In this document: in pieces, positions 17,701-28,100 of the stretch | How the letters are laid out: each line of letters begins with the position of its first letter | Numbering within the stretch: position 1 is the stretch's first letter | Source of the DNA: Marinilabilia rubra | Lineage (GTDB): Bacteria; Bacteroidota; Bacteroidia; Bacteroidales; Marinilabiliaceae | Length of the DNA: 64,000 nt | Assembly (NCBI RefSeq): GCF_003121985.1 | Contig: NZ_QEWP01000009.1 | Coordinates: forward strand, 62,001-126,000 | Direction: 5' to 3' | Translations under genes and position numbers: made by a program | The notes under the pieces: model-generated | What the model saw: only the letters and a program-made list of their open reading frames with translations | Databases searched by the model: none | Told to the model about the DNA's origin: nothing

Positions 17701-19584
17701 TTAATCAAACTCAATTTTTTCTGTTACGTCATTGGTCTCCAAGATTCTATTCGCATTTCCTGAATATTTATTATTCTTAAATTCAATTTTCTCCGAGGCT
17801 TTAACAGAAACTGCAGGATTTTGAGGAAACAACTTTGGGAATTTTTCTGAATGAGAAATCACATTACCCCTGAACAGAAGATCCTGGGTATTATTGATTT
17901 CAAGAATCAAATTATCAAACTGAATAAATTCGTTGTTCAATATTTTAACTCCGTGAAAAGCAATGTTTTTATTATCATCATCGGTAACAAATCGGATAAC
18001 ACCCCTGTTAAAGCCGCTGTGATTACAATTTTCAAACTTGTTATTCACGATAGTAAGATCTGTGACACTACCTGATTCATACCAGTGATTACTCTCCACA
18101 GGAATAAGAAGAGCTTCCATTTCAGTGTGAAAATAGTTGTTTCGGATAACAGTTCTTTTGGGGGTTGATAAAAGTAGTCCTCTTGCCCGGTTATTACTGA
18201 TGTTACAGTTTTCGACCAATAACTCGGGATACGCATCTAAATTCTCTATCAGATCGCCTGCTTTAATGTTATCAGTCAACGGTTTTTTTAACTTAATTAA
18301 ATGGAACCGCCCATTAATGAAAGTAACTTCTTCAATTTCATTTTCTTCAAAAGCAAAGAACGAATTAGCTAGCCGGACAAATCCTATTTTATCTCCAGGC
18401 TTTCCAATCGTAAAGCCAAGTTGTTGATAATGGCCAATCCTTACGCCAATTGTAAATTCATCAATTTTCTTAACAACTTTCTGGTAGGTTCCGTGAACAT
18501 TAGAGGCATCATCCAACTGGTTTTGGAATGTGCAGTTTTTTAACTCCACCTTGCCTCTGCATCCAACGAAATGAGTTGCATCCGCAGTCGTAGAAACCAT
18601 TCTCCCTTTGGAGGGGGTTACATTGAAACTATCAAGAATTAAATCAGCGCTGCTTTCGGCAATTAATCCCATTCCTCCCGCATGATGAACATTAATATTG
18701 TTTGCGGTAAACCCATAAGTATTTACAATATGAAAAGCCGGTGCCAGGCGATTCTGGTTCTGCTCTCCTTTAGATACCAATATTAATCCTACCCTGGGTA
18801 ATTTCTTATTATGATTATACACTCTTACACGACCGGGTTCTATTTCTTTAACCCTTAAGCGGTTTTCTTTACCCATTCTGGAATGCTGGGGATCTCTGGG
18901 ATCCTCTTCATACTTATATTTAATCTCAGAAAGATATTCAGAACTAACTGAATTCTTATACAATGTTAAAGGGGTATGAGATTCAGTGTCATAAGCTATT
19001 GCCTTTCTTTCGGGATTATACAAAATTGCTTGTCCTAAGTTATGCTCATAATACTCCTTAACAAACACAAGCTGGTCATTACGAATTTCATAAGGATATT
19101 CTTTGGTTATTTTCAAGTCAAAAGAGTTTTCTTCCTGATCATTTGCAACGACCAAAGCTTCGCTGTGAAAAGGCATTGCCCAATCTATTGAAAGGTTTTT
19201 AATCTTAAACTTTTCAGAATTATCAATTATAAAAGGAATCATTCGTCCGTGAAAAATAAACTCTGAGCCTTGTCCGTCTATCGTCAACCCGTCATAATTG
19301 TCAATAGGGAAAGCCGTTCTTATCAATTCATCATTGTGATTGGAAATATAACGATACATTTCAAGGCCTCTTTCCGGATAAAAATGATAAATCCCTTTTT
19401 CAAATTTTATTTCGGATATTTCTTTTTCTGTATCGGATAAAAAGGTTTCTAAAACCTTAAAAGTAGCATCATCCTGTATTTCTTTAGTGAAGAATACTTT
19501 TTGTTGAGCCAACGTAATTGGTGCACAACTAAATAGTATTACAAAAAGAGTTATCCAGGTAAAACTCATCTTTATCTTTACCAT
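17701..19584 (-). CDS. GH110-like alpha-1,3-galactosidase
   Basis: Predicted inverting exo-alpha-galactosidase with a right-handed beta-helix fold. The diagnostic block is at residues about 338-362 (ADATHFVGCRGKVEL, then QLDDASNVHGTY), where Asp358 and Asp359 match the paired Asp I recall as the catalytic base candidates in GH110. Repeated beta-helix turns follow (LLVENCNISNNRARGLLLST, VIRNNYFHTEMEALLIP, LTIVNNKFENCNHSGFNRG). Length of 627 residues fits the family. The N-terminus is either a lipoprotein signal (LFSC at residue 19) or a type I signal ending LAQQ. It lies upstream of SusC on the same strand, 134 bases away. In this context the likely substrate is terminal alpha-1,3-linked galactose in carrageenan fragments; the blood-group-type activity of gut homologues is less likely. 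Confidence 0.85.
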   Translation of the reverse strand: MVKIKMSFTWITLFVILFSCAPITLAQQKVFFTKEIQDDATFKVLETFLSDTEKEISEIKFEKGIYHFYPERGLEMYRYISNHNDELIRTAFPIDNYDGLTIDGQGSEFIFHGRMIPFIIDNSEKFKIKNLSIDWAMPFHSEALVVANDQEENSFDLKITKEYPYEIRNDQLVFVKEYYEHNLGQAILYNPERKAIAYDTESHTPLTLYKNSVSSEYLSEIKYKYEEDPRDPQHSRMGKENRLRVKEIEPGRVRVYNHNKKLPRVGLILVSKGEQNQNRLAPAFHIVNTYGFTANNINVHHAGGMGLIAESSADLILDSFNVTPSKGRMVSTTADATHFVGCRGKVELKNCTFQNQLDDASNVHGTYQKVVKKIDEFTIGVRIGHYQQLGFTIGKPGDKIGFVRLANSFFAFEENEIEEVTFINGRFHLIKLKKPLTDNIKAGDLIENLDAYPELLVENCNISNNRARGLLLSTPKRTVIRNNYFHTEMEALLIPVESNHWYESGSVTDLTIVNNKFENCNHSGFNRGVIRFVTDDDNKNIAFHGVKILNNEFIQFDNLILEINNTQDLLFRGNVISHSEKFPKLFPQNPAVSVKASEKIEFKNNKYSGNANRILETNDVTEKIEFD

Positions 19585-19968
19585 ATTAAAAGGATTAAAA
19601 TTTAATTCAAATTATTAATACTTGTAAAAGTGCTTATTATTGGCGGCAGAGGATTATTCCATAGTAAATCCCATGTCTTTTTTAGTCAATATGATCCTCC
19701 CAATCTCCTTAAAAGACTGACTAGATGCGACTTACATGTTTTAAAAAAAGCACAAATTGAATATCTGATGAAAAGACAGTTTATATGAAGAGAGAAACAC
19801 AGCTCCAACCAATTACAGGAACTCAGGAAAAAGGCGCTTTCTCAGAAAAAAACAATTTCCATTTACCTGCAGATACCTTTCAAAAACCCATGAATACAAA
19901 TTATACTCAAAAAAAAACAACTTTTGTATCCAAGATGAAAACTATCTAAACAATAAAATCTTTAAGCC
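19585..19968. other. Divergent intergenic region between GH110 and GH42-like genes
   Basis: 384 AT-rich bases between genes that point away from each other, so it should carry promoters for both and possibly a site for the PUL regulator. I find no clear TTTG-19-TAnnTTTG pair and no long palindrome. No gene seen. Confidence 0.5.
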
Positions 19969-22527
19969 ATGAAATCATCTATACACCCGAATTATCTACG
20001 AATTTTAATAATTCTTTCTATTTGTTGTTCTTGTAGTCTATTGACTGCCCAAACTCTTGAAGATCAAATTTCAGACAAGATCAATCAGCTGGAGCTGTTG
20101 ATTCAGGAAGCCCAAGGGCAAGAGATCGATGTTCGAAAAGAGAAAATGACCATAAGAACAGCAGAGATATTTGTAAAATATGCGGAATGGGATGAAAATA
20201 ACGTGGCCACAAACAAAGAGTATTTTGAACTGGTACCGGATTTTAAGAATGAAGCTCAAAGATATGCTGAAGAGTTACCTGACCTGATACGAAATAATAC
20301 TATAGAGATGCTTGACGAAGCCATTTCAAATATGAATCTATTAATTAATGGTGAAATATATCGTGAACCCATTCCGGAAATTGATTGGACGCAAGTAACT
20401 CATGAAAGTGATATTCTAAGATATAATGGACGTCCTGTTTTTTTGGCCGATTATAACTGGAAACCCAGAATTCCTGAATTGACAGAGTTTTACGGGAACC
20501 AAAATGAATTATATTTTGACCCCAACAGAATTAAAAATGAGCAGGGAGATATTGCTCCCTGGTTTGTAAGTGAATTAGAAAACAAACCAGATGGTGAAAT
20601 TGGCTTCATTTTCCTGGGCAACAAATCTGTGCCTCAGTGGGCAGAGGATAAATATGGCCCCGGATTCAAAATGCGGGAAAATACCTACACAGGTTATGAC
20701 ATCGATAATCCAGGGGCCAGAGAAATGATGGAATTTCTTTTTGAAGGAACTGTACCCTTTATGGCCGGAAAAAAATATTCAGAACTGGGTTACATGTTGT
20801 GCAATGAACCTCATTTTTATACAACTAAAAATTCCTGGGCTACTGGTCCTGTTTCTGAATATACAAAAGAAAAATTCAGAACATGGCTCAGCAACAAGCA
20901 TGAATCGATAAATGTTTTGAACGAACTTTGGGAAACCAACTTCTCATCTTTCGATGATGTAACAATTGAAATCCCAATCGATCAAAATCTTCAGGGAACC
21001 CCTAAATGGTACGATTGGGTAATATTTAATAATTTCAGAGTAACCGAATGGTATAAGTTTCTCAAATCAGAACTACAAAAACATGATCCAAACACCAAGG
21101 TTCATATCAAAATAATGCCCAATTTATGGTCGGACAACAAACGAAATCACGGAATTGACTTTGAAGCCCTTACGCAATTGAGTGAAATAAGTGGGAATGA
21201 TGCTGGTGCAGAAAACTCCTACATGTGGGGAGGGCCTAAAGACTGGGAAGAACATTATTCCTGGGACTGGCGCGAATTGTGCATGAGCTATGATTTTATG
21301 AAGTCAGTAAGTCCGGATAATATCATTTACAATACCGAACTCCATTTTTTATCCAAAATACCATTCAGGGACCGTCACATGGATCCTGCTTATGTTCGAA
21401 CAACATTTTGGACGGCACACATGCAGGGATTAAATGCAAGTCAGATTTGGGTCTGGGCACGATATCAGGATGGTTCAATAAATGCTCAAGCCGGGAAAGG
21501 ATATGCCGGAACTTTTAACCAACAACCCAAGATCGTGAATGAAATTCATTCCACGATGATGGACTTAAATTCATACGCAGAAGAAATAACCGCTGTGCAG
21601 CGGCAAAGAAAACCAATCCGGGTTTTTTATTCGGAAACATCGGCCACTAACAAAACCAGTCACATGGACGATGTCTTTGAAATGTATGAATCTTTGTTTT
21701 TTGAAGGTATACCTATTGGTTTTGCAACCAAAAATATTCTTAACAATCAGAATCACTCCAATTGGGATGTTGTCCTTGTTCACAAAACCCAATTCGTTAC
21801 AGAATCAGAATTGGAGGCACTTCAAACCTATTTAAACAACGGGGGAACAGTAATAATTGACGATGTAAGTCTCTCGGGAAACGAATATGGAAATAGCTTG
21901 TCCACATTGAATCAAGGTACAGGGGCGTTAATTAAAGTTAACTCCATTGAACAAATAAAAGAAGAAGCCCTGAATATTATTGACCAAAAAGGGCTTTTCC
22001 CTGAGGTAGAAGTAACTGAAACAAATACAGGGGGGCATAAGGGATGTGTTTGGAGAGTCGTAAAAAACGAGGCTGGGAACAATGTTTTATCTGTTGTTAA
22101 CCTGGGAAAAACTGAAGCATCATTAACAATTAATCTCAAAGATGCTCAAGTAGGTACTGCTTGTAAAGACCTGCTAAAAGGAATTCCGGTAACAAACAAA
22201 CCGAAACTAAAACCCTATGAAGTTTATTTTGTAGAAATCACTGATGATGAAGAAGTTTCAGCCATTTTTGGAATTGACTCTCCTTCAGATGATATTGCCA
22301 TTATTTATCCAAACCCTTCAAAAGGAGAATTTGCAATTGATTTGAATAGTTTTCATGATAAAATAGACATGTCAATTTCTAACATTTCGGGGCAACCGAT
22401 ATTTGAACATCGTTTTTTCGCAACTAATCGCATATTCCACAACATGGGATCAAGTCCCGATGGCTCTTACATTGTGAACATTAAAACTAAAGATGCCTCA
22501 CAAAGTTTTTTTTTAATTAAACAATAA
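19969..22527 (+). CDS. GH42-like (possibly GH167) beta-galactosidase with T9SS tail
   Basis: Predicted retaining exo-beta-galactosidase of clan GH-A acting on neocarrabiose-type or galacto-oligosaccharides. After the signal peptide (about residues 1-28, ending LLTAQ), residues 30-130 are helical. The TIM barrel follows (about 150-540). Glu280 in MLCNEPHF fits the acid/base and Glu457 in YNTELHFL fits the nucleophile. A beta-galactosidase-trimerisation-like alpha/beta domain follows (about 550-690, VLVHKTQFVTESELEAL, NNGGTVIIDD), then a small beta domain. The last 75 residues are a T9SS sorting domain (IIYPNPSKGEFAIDL, SFFLIKQ). I recall GH167 as the group of such enzymes found in carrageenan loci of Pseudoalteromonas; the choice between GH42 and GH167 needs a search. 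First of a two-gene + strand unit with the sulfatase 79 bases downstream. Confidence 0.78.
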   Translation: MKSSIHPNYLRILIILSICCSCSLLTAQTLEDQISDKINQLELLIQEAQGQEIDVRKEKMTIRTAEIFVKYAEWDENNVATNKEYFELVPDFKNEAQRYAEELPDLIRNNTIEMLDEAISNMNLLINGEIYREPIPEIDWTQVTHESDILRYNGRPVFLADYNWKPRIPELTEFYGNQNELYFDPNRIKNEQGDIAPWFVSELENKPDGEIGFIFLGNKSVPQWAEDKYGPGFKMRENTYTGYDIDNPGAREMMEFLFEGTVPFMAGKKYSELGYMLCNEPHFYTTKNSWATGPVSEYTKEKFRTWLSNKHESINVLNELWETNFSSFDDVTIEIPIDQNLQGTPKWYDWVIFNNFRVTEWYKFLKSELQKHDPNTKVHIKIMPNLWSDNKRNHGIDFEALTQLSEISGNDAGAENSYMWGGPKDWEEHYSWDWRELCMSYDFMKSVSPDNIIYNTELHFLSKIPFRDRHMDPAYVRTTFWTAHMQGLNASQIWVWARYQDGSINAQAGKGYAGTFNQQPKIVNEIHSTMMDLNSYAEEITAVQRQRKPIRVFYSETSATNKTSHMDDVFEMYESLFFEGIPIGFATKNILNNQNHSNWDVVLVHKTQFVTESELEALQTYLNNGGTVIIDDVSLSGNEYGNSLSTLNQGTGALIKVNSIEQIKEEALNIIDQKGLFPEVEVTETNTGGHKGCVWRVVKNEAGNNVLSVVNLGKTEASLTINLKDAQVGTACKDLLKGIPVTNKPKLKPYEVYFVEITDDEEVSAIFGIDSPSDDIAIIYPNPSKGEFAIDLNSFHDKIDMSISNISGQPIFEHRFFATNRIFHNMGSSPDGSYIVNIKTKDASQSFFLIKQ

Positions 22528-22606
22528 GATTTGCATTGTGAGGATATGTTCAGAATCATTCTGCCCTAAAACAGCGCACCTCAAAATTAACTAAATAACA
22601 TTCAAC

Positions 22607-24061
22607 ATGTTTCTAAAAAACATCATTATAGGATTAACCCTTTTTATCACATTAGCGTCATGCTCTACTACCCGCAAGGAGAAAGACACCCAAAAGTCAA
22701 TGCCCAATATTATTTACATCCTGGCCGATGATTTAGGTTACGGTGATTTGGGTTGTTATGGCCAAACTAAAATTGAAACACCCAATTTAGATCAAATGGC
22801 CAATGAAGGAATTCTATTTACACAACATTATTCCGGAAATACGGTTTGTGCCCCTTCAAGAAGTGTAATGTTAACGGGCCAACATACAGGACATACCCCC
22901 ATCAGAGGAAACAAGGAACTTTCCCCCAATGACGGTCAGTTTCCCTTGAAGAAAGAATCTGTCACCATTGCTGAGATGCTAAAAAATGCTGGTTATGAAA
23001 CAGGAGCTTTTGGAAAATGGGGACTGGGAATTACAGGCTCTGAAGGAGATCCTAACAACCAGGGATTTAATGTGTTTTATGGGTATAACTGTCAGCGACA
23101 AGCTCACCGTTATTTTCCTAAATACCTTTGGCATAATAGCGAAAAGGTGTTATTGAAAGGCAACGATTTCAAAAATAAAGTAGTCTATGCCCCAGACGAT
23201 ATACATAAAAAAGCCCTGAAGTTTATTGATGAAAACAAAGACAAACCCTTTTTTATGTATTACCCTCATATTGCACCTCATGCAGAATTAATAATACCTG
23301 AAGGGGAGTTAATGGAAAAATATCGTGGTCGCTTTGAAGAAACACCTTTTATTAATAATCGTCCGGGAGCCGATTACGGGGATGACAATTTTATGGTGAA
23401 ATATTACTGTTCGCAACCCGAACCCAGAGCAACTTATGCAGCAATGGTTTCTCTGCTTGACAAACACGTTGGCCAAGTATTAGCGAAACTCAAGAAATTA
23501 GGCATTGAAGAAAATACTCTGGTCATTTTCACATCGGACAATGGACCTCACGTTGAAGGGGGTGCTGATCCTGATTTTTTTAACAGCACCGGAGGTTTAA
23601 GAGGAGTAAAGAGGGATTTGTATGAGGGAGGAATTCGTGTTCCAATGATTGTAAAGTGGCCCAATCATATTAAAGGAGGTACCAAAACCGACCATATTTC
23701 TGCTTTTTGGGATGTGATGCCAACTCTTGCTGAAGCCTCCGGTATATCGATTCCTGAAAACATTGACGGAATTTCTTTCCTCCCGGAATTATTGGGTAAA
23801 GAACAGAAAACGCATGATCATCTATATTGGGAATTTCATGAGCGTGGAGGGAAAAAAGCTGTGAGAAAAGGAAAATGGAAAGCGGTAAAAATCAATTGCT
23901 TTAATGAGAGCAAGACACGTATAGAACTTTATAACCTTGAAGAAGATAGAAACGAGTCCAATAATATCGCTGAAAACCATCCGGAAATTGTAGCTGAAAT
24001 GGAAAGCATAATGGACGAGGAACATACCCCAAATCCAAATTTTCCTTTTGAAAAGAACTGA
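22607..24061 (+). CDS. S1-family sulfatase (lipoprotein)
   Basis: Formylglycine-dependent sulfate-ester hydrolase of 484 residues, length typical for the family. The lipobox LASC gives Cys19, so it is probably anchored to a membrane facing the periplasm. The metal site begins with IIYILADDLGYGDLG. The maturation motif is CAPSRSVMLTG, with Cys81 converted to formylglycine. Further S1 marks are GKWGLG, HIAPH, and FTSDNGPHVEGG with the Asp-Asn metal ligands. It is co-directional with the GH42-like gene and followed by a terminator, suggesting a two-gene transcript. Target sulfate and S1 subfamily cannot be fixed from sequence alone; a galactose 4-sulfate or anhydrogalactose 2-sulfate in carrageenan is likely from context. 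Confidence 0.93.
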   Translation: MFLKNIIIGLTLFITLASCSTTRKEKDTQKSMPNIIYILADDLGYGDLGCYGQTKIETPNLDQMANEGILFTQHYSGNTVCAPSRSVMLTGQHTGHTPIRGNKELSPNDGQFPLKKESVTIAEMLKNAGYETGAFGKWGLGITGSEGDPNNQGFNVFYGYNCQRQAHRYFPKYLWHNSEKVLLKGNDFKNKVVYAPDDIHKKALKFIDENKDKPFFMYYPHIAPHAELIIPEGELMEKYRGRFEETPFINNRPGADYGDDNFMVKYYCSQPEPRATYAAMVSLLDKHVGQVLAKLKKLGIEENTLVIFTSDNGPHVEGGADPDFFNSTGGLRGVKRDLYEGGIRVPMIVKWPNHIKGGTKTDHISAFWDVMPTLAEASGISIPENIDGISFLPELLGKEQKTHDHLYWEFHERGGKKAVRKGKWKAVKINCFNESKTRIELYNLEEDRNESNNIAENHPEIVAEMESIMDEEHTPNPNFPFEKN

Positions 24062-24120
24062 GTTTTAAATAACGGTGGCTTTTCATTACCCTTTTCTAAT
24101 AATGAATGGTCAAGAAGATA

Positions 24121-24159
24121 AAGGCTGTCTCAAAAACAAGATTTGAGATGGCCTTTTTA
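24121..24159 (+). terminator. Terminator after the GH42-like/sulfatase unit
   Basis: AAGGCTGTCTCAAA and TTTGAGATGGCCTTTTT form a long stem around AACAAGA, with two mismatches, followed by T residues. The left arm also resembles the ends of insertion sequences (GGCTGTCTCAAAA type). Confidence 0.75.
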
Positions 24160-24500
24160 ATCATTTAGTAACCAACTAAAAAGAGATGTTTGTGGCTGTA
24201 GCTTAAAAATGCGTTTTTGCCCTCGGAGATTAAATAGTGCAAGGCCTTGCAAGGTCAAAGTCACCATATTAAAGTAAAAAAAGGCATCATTGGTACTCCT
24301 GAAAAGGTAGTACCGAATTAGGTCTGGCGGATTCCGATCCGCCACCAGAGGTAAAACGGCGGATCGGCTTCGGCTCTGCCGCTTTCCCAGAAAGAATCCG
24401 CCGCACCTGATCTTCCATTGGTAAGGTTCGATCCCCAAAAACACGCAAAAATAAACTTAAGCCATGTTTGTTTTGAGATTAAAAAGAGGTGGTCTGTTTT
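24121..24500. repeat. Palindrome-rich, MITE-like or degenerate insertion element
   Basis: TCTCAAAAACAA (24128-24139) and TTGTTTTGAGA (24467-24477) are inverted and enclose about 350 bases that are more GC-rich than the surroundings. Inside are GGTACT/AGTACC (24294-24316), the strong hairpin TCTGGCGGAT-TCCG-ATCCGCC-A-CCAGA (24323-24349), and further GGCGGATC/GAATCCGCC units to about 24405. The minus-strand open frame here (NPPDLIRYYLFR, TLTLQGLALFNLRG) shows no transposase catalytic motif, so I treat it as an accident of the repeat. Confidence 0.45.
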
Positions 24501-24540
24501 TTTACATTCTCTTAAAGCATTATTGAGTATCTCTTTTAAA

Positions 24541-24628
24541 TAAGATTCAAATCTATCTCAATAGATCGTTAGACTTCCTGCCTATCGGCAGGCAGGTTAG
24601 ATAGAAGATTTAAGATAAATCATAAAAT
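24541..24628. repeat. TAGATCGTTAGA / AGATTTAAGATAAA repeat with inserted GC hairpin
   Basis: AATAGATCGTTAGA (24560-24573) is followed by CTTCCTGCCTATCGGCAGG and CAGG, a GC-rich hairpin, then TTAGATAGAAGATTTAAG and ATAAATCAT. TTAGA is present on both sides of the hairpin. Relatives are at 4690-4703 with 4868-4892, at 52945-52958, and in reverse at 45660-45692 where the hairpin is missing. Confidence 0.5.
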
Positions 24629-25083
24629 ATTGATAATATGCCACTTAATACAAAAACCCAATCAATCACAAACACCTGAACTTTAGGCTTTTATAAAAGT
24701 TCAACAGAGTATTGTATCTAAAACCAATTATTATCTCAAGTAAGCAATTTGCCAATAAGCTGAACAAACAAACTTCAATTAAACAAGTCACAATCCCACA
24801 CTATTGGCTTCTTTCAGATTGGTTCTGATAGGAGTAACTCTTAAAATATAGTTTTATTGCTATATCACAAAAACCAGGAGATTCTTCCTTCCTAGCAAAT
24901 CTTTCTTCAATGAGTATGCACAAGGAGGTAATTAGTTCACCAATATCATAAAAACGCATCATTGCTTGCTCTTTATGATGGGCTAAAGCAGGTACAAAGA
25001 CCTTGTCCCTCATTCATAAACCAACGTTGAATGATAAAGGTAGTTGAATGAAAATCGTGATAACAGGTATTTGGGCAAAATGT
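24629..25083. other. Intergenic region before the GH2 genes
   Basis: AT-rich DNA without a gene I can support. A 70-codon minus-strand frame at 24801-25013 (FYDIGELITSLCILIEERFA) has some protein-like character, but no ribosome-binding site, neighbour or family supports it. Confidence 0.4.
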
Positions 25084-25124
25084 AAAAAGAGAGGCTACCA
25101 TGTTTTGACAGCCTCTCTTTTTAA
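25084..25124 (-). terminator. Terminator of the GH2 genes
   Basis: AAAAAGAGAGGCT (25084-25096) and AGCCTCTCTTTTT (25110-25122) pair perfectly; the T-run follows on the minus strand. It lies immediately after the stop codon of the GH2 gene. Confidence 0.9.
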
Positions 25125-25127
25125 AAA

Positions 25128-28100
25128 TTACTCAACCCTAAGTTCATCAACACATAATCCCCCATCTTCAAGAGCCTTTAATTGTATTGTATTGGCCCCT
25201 ATTTTTAAGGGTACCTTAACTTCATAAACCTGCCAAACATTTCGGAAATTCTTATTTGAGGGTAATGTCAATTCCTGTGATTCATCGTTTACTGTCAGTA
25301 ATACTTTATGGGTATCTCTTATCCACTCCGAAGCACTGTAACGGACTTTTAATTTATAGGTTCCGGGACTGCCATCATTTTCCTGATACCATTCCACGTA
25401 ACCTCCACTGTTTCTGCCAAAATAAACATATCCATCACCATTATAGTTACTCCCCTCGACAGAGATACCAGCAAATTCAATTTTAGCGTCCTCGGCCTGA
25501 TCAGCTCCCGGAACCTCAGGATAGGCAGCGGCATCCCAAACAAATCCTTCATCCTGGGCAAACCTTTCTTCCATTATATGTACTGCCTCTCCGTTTAATA
25601 AAACTAAAGCCTTCACAGTTGTTCCCAAACTTACGTTAAAAGGTGAGGTATACCGCATGGATTTTACGGTTGGCAATGATCCATCAGTTGTGTAAAATAC
25701 CTCTATATCAGCTTCAGGTATTGAACCTCGTAAAGAGAGTAATTGAACATCAATACTCACTTGATCAGAAGAAATTTGCTTTTTTTCTCCCAAAATTGCC
25801 GAGGCAAGGAGTGCAATATTACCGGTCTCATTATTCGACTCAATGTAGGCCCTTGCGAGACCAAAGAATGCAATTCGGTTTGTCGCTTCAAAATGTTTTT
25901 CTGTGTCAATCGGACTCCCATTATCAAGGGCTCTTATCTTAGCAGGGCCTATGACATGGAAATAGTTCCTGTTTTCACCATATGGATAAAATTCCCCTTT
26001 TTGATCGAGCGTGGCAACTCTAATCTGGACAATATCTTTTCCCCTTTCTTTTAATGGCTCCCCATCAACCGAAAGAGCAATTCTTCCAGGGGCATCAGCC
26101 GTTTTTATGGTTTGTTCAGCAACAACAAACCCATCATTGTAGCCAATTGCTTTTAATTCACCGGGAGACCATCCCACCATCCATTCACATTGCATTTCGT
26201 CCCAATTATTTCCAGGCCTTTCTTTTCCTAAAGACTTACCATTTAAAAACAATTCTACTTCATCACAATTAGAATAAACCCACACAGGGATATCCGTTCC
26301 CTCCTCCATGGAAGGGTGTGTCCAATGAGGCAGAATATGAACCATTGGCTCATCAGTCCATTGGCTTTGATAAAGATAATAAAGGTCCTTTTCAAAATTG
26401 GCCAAATCTATTGCTCCGCCCATGAAAGCTTTAAATGGCCAACCTCCATGCACGTAAGAGGCCTCCCCTAAATAATCATGCCCTGTCCATCGGAAAGATC
26501 CCGCATAATAAGAGATATCCCGCAATTGCTGAATATTTTGGCGGGAGGTAAGTCTCACCATTGCGTTATCATAGCTTGAGTTAAAGACCTGCTTAAAATT
26601 TTTTCTACCAGCTGCGTTGGTCCAGTCATATGAAAAAACCTCTTTTTCTGTCAGATCCGGATAGTAATATGGCATTTGTCTCTCATTGGGATAACCATCC
26701 CGATACCAGGTTTGAGTACGATAGAAGCCGCGAACCTGCCAGGTATGTGTATTTTCAGTACCTACAAAGACCCGATCTGTCTCCAGGTTTTGAATAAATC
26801 CCTTCCTTTCGCTATGCCCGTTTACGCCTAAAATATCCATATACTCCGAAGCAGAATGACCAGATGTTACAGGCCGGGTGGGGTCTAGTTCATGACAGCG
26901 GGCAACCAATTTTTCGCCAATCTCTCCATGTGTTTCATTGCCTACGCTATAGATTACGACAGATGGATGATTACGGTCCCTTTTTATCCAGTCAGTCAAA
27001 TCACGGTTCCACCATTTATCAAAAGCATGTGCGCCATAATCATGTTCGGCTTTTTGTGACCAACCATCAAAAATCTCGTTCATGACCAGAATGCCCATCT
27101 CATCACACATATCATAAAATTGAGGAGTTTGAGGATTGTGTGCAGTACGTATAGCATTTACACCCATATCCTTGAGTTGCCTAAGACGATAACGCAAAAT
27201 TTTATCCGGGACAGCAGCACCAAGTGCTCCGGCATCCTGATGGTTACAAACCCCATGCAACTTAATATTCTTGTCATTAAGCCACATTCCGGTTTCAGGC
27301 TTCCACTCAATATCACGAACCCCAAACCGGGTTTCAACCTTGTCTATAACCTGACCATTATGCTCTATTTCACTTATCAGAGTGTACAAATAAGGTGATG
27401 CCGGATACCAAAGATTAGGATTGTTAATAATGAGATCCTGACTTGTTTTCTTTATTTCATCTTTGCCCGCTTTTACTCTCTGCTTGTGTTTGGATACGAC
27501 CTTCCCCCCGGCATCTCTGACAGAAGTTATTAATAAAGCATTCTGTTTGCTGGAGAGGGTATTTTTTATCTCGGTATCCACAATTACTTTATTTCCATTC
27601 GTGCGAACAAAAATTCCTGAATCAGGAATATGAATCTTGTTTTTTACCCTTATCCATGTATTGGCATATATTCCACTACCCGTATACCAGCGGGCGGAAG
27701 GTTGTTTATCATTATCTACCCTCACAGCAAAAGTTATAGAATCAGAATTAGAAACCAGATTGCTGATATCATAACCAAAGGAGATCCATCCGTATGGCCG
27801 ATGCCCCAGCTTTTGGCCGTTGGCCCAGACGGTACTGTTCATAAAAATGCCATCAAAGGCTATTTCTATATATTTATCTTTCCATCCATCAGGAACCTTT
27901 ATCGTTTTTCGATACCAGCCTATTCCGGCAGGCAAATAACCACATTGCCCACCCATCGGATTATTCTTTTTGTATTCTCCTTCAATGCTCCAATCGTGAG
28001 GTAAGTCAAGTGTACGCCAGTCTTTATCAATATCTGTAACACTTTTAGCTTCAGGAAAATCTCCTAATGAAAATTTCCAGTTCTCATTAAAGTCGATATT

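Noticed and set aside
24157-24444. 95-codon minus-strand frame as a transposase remnant
   Set aside because: No DDE or other catalytic motif is visible, and the frame coincides with palindromic repeats.
24801-25013. 70-codon minus-strand frame as a small protein
   Set aside because: It has some helical character but no recognisable family, start signal or partner gene.
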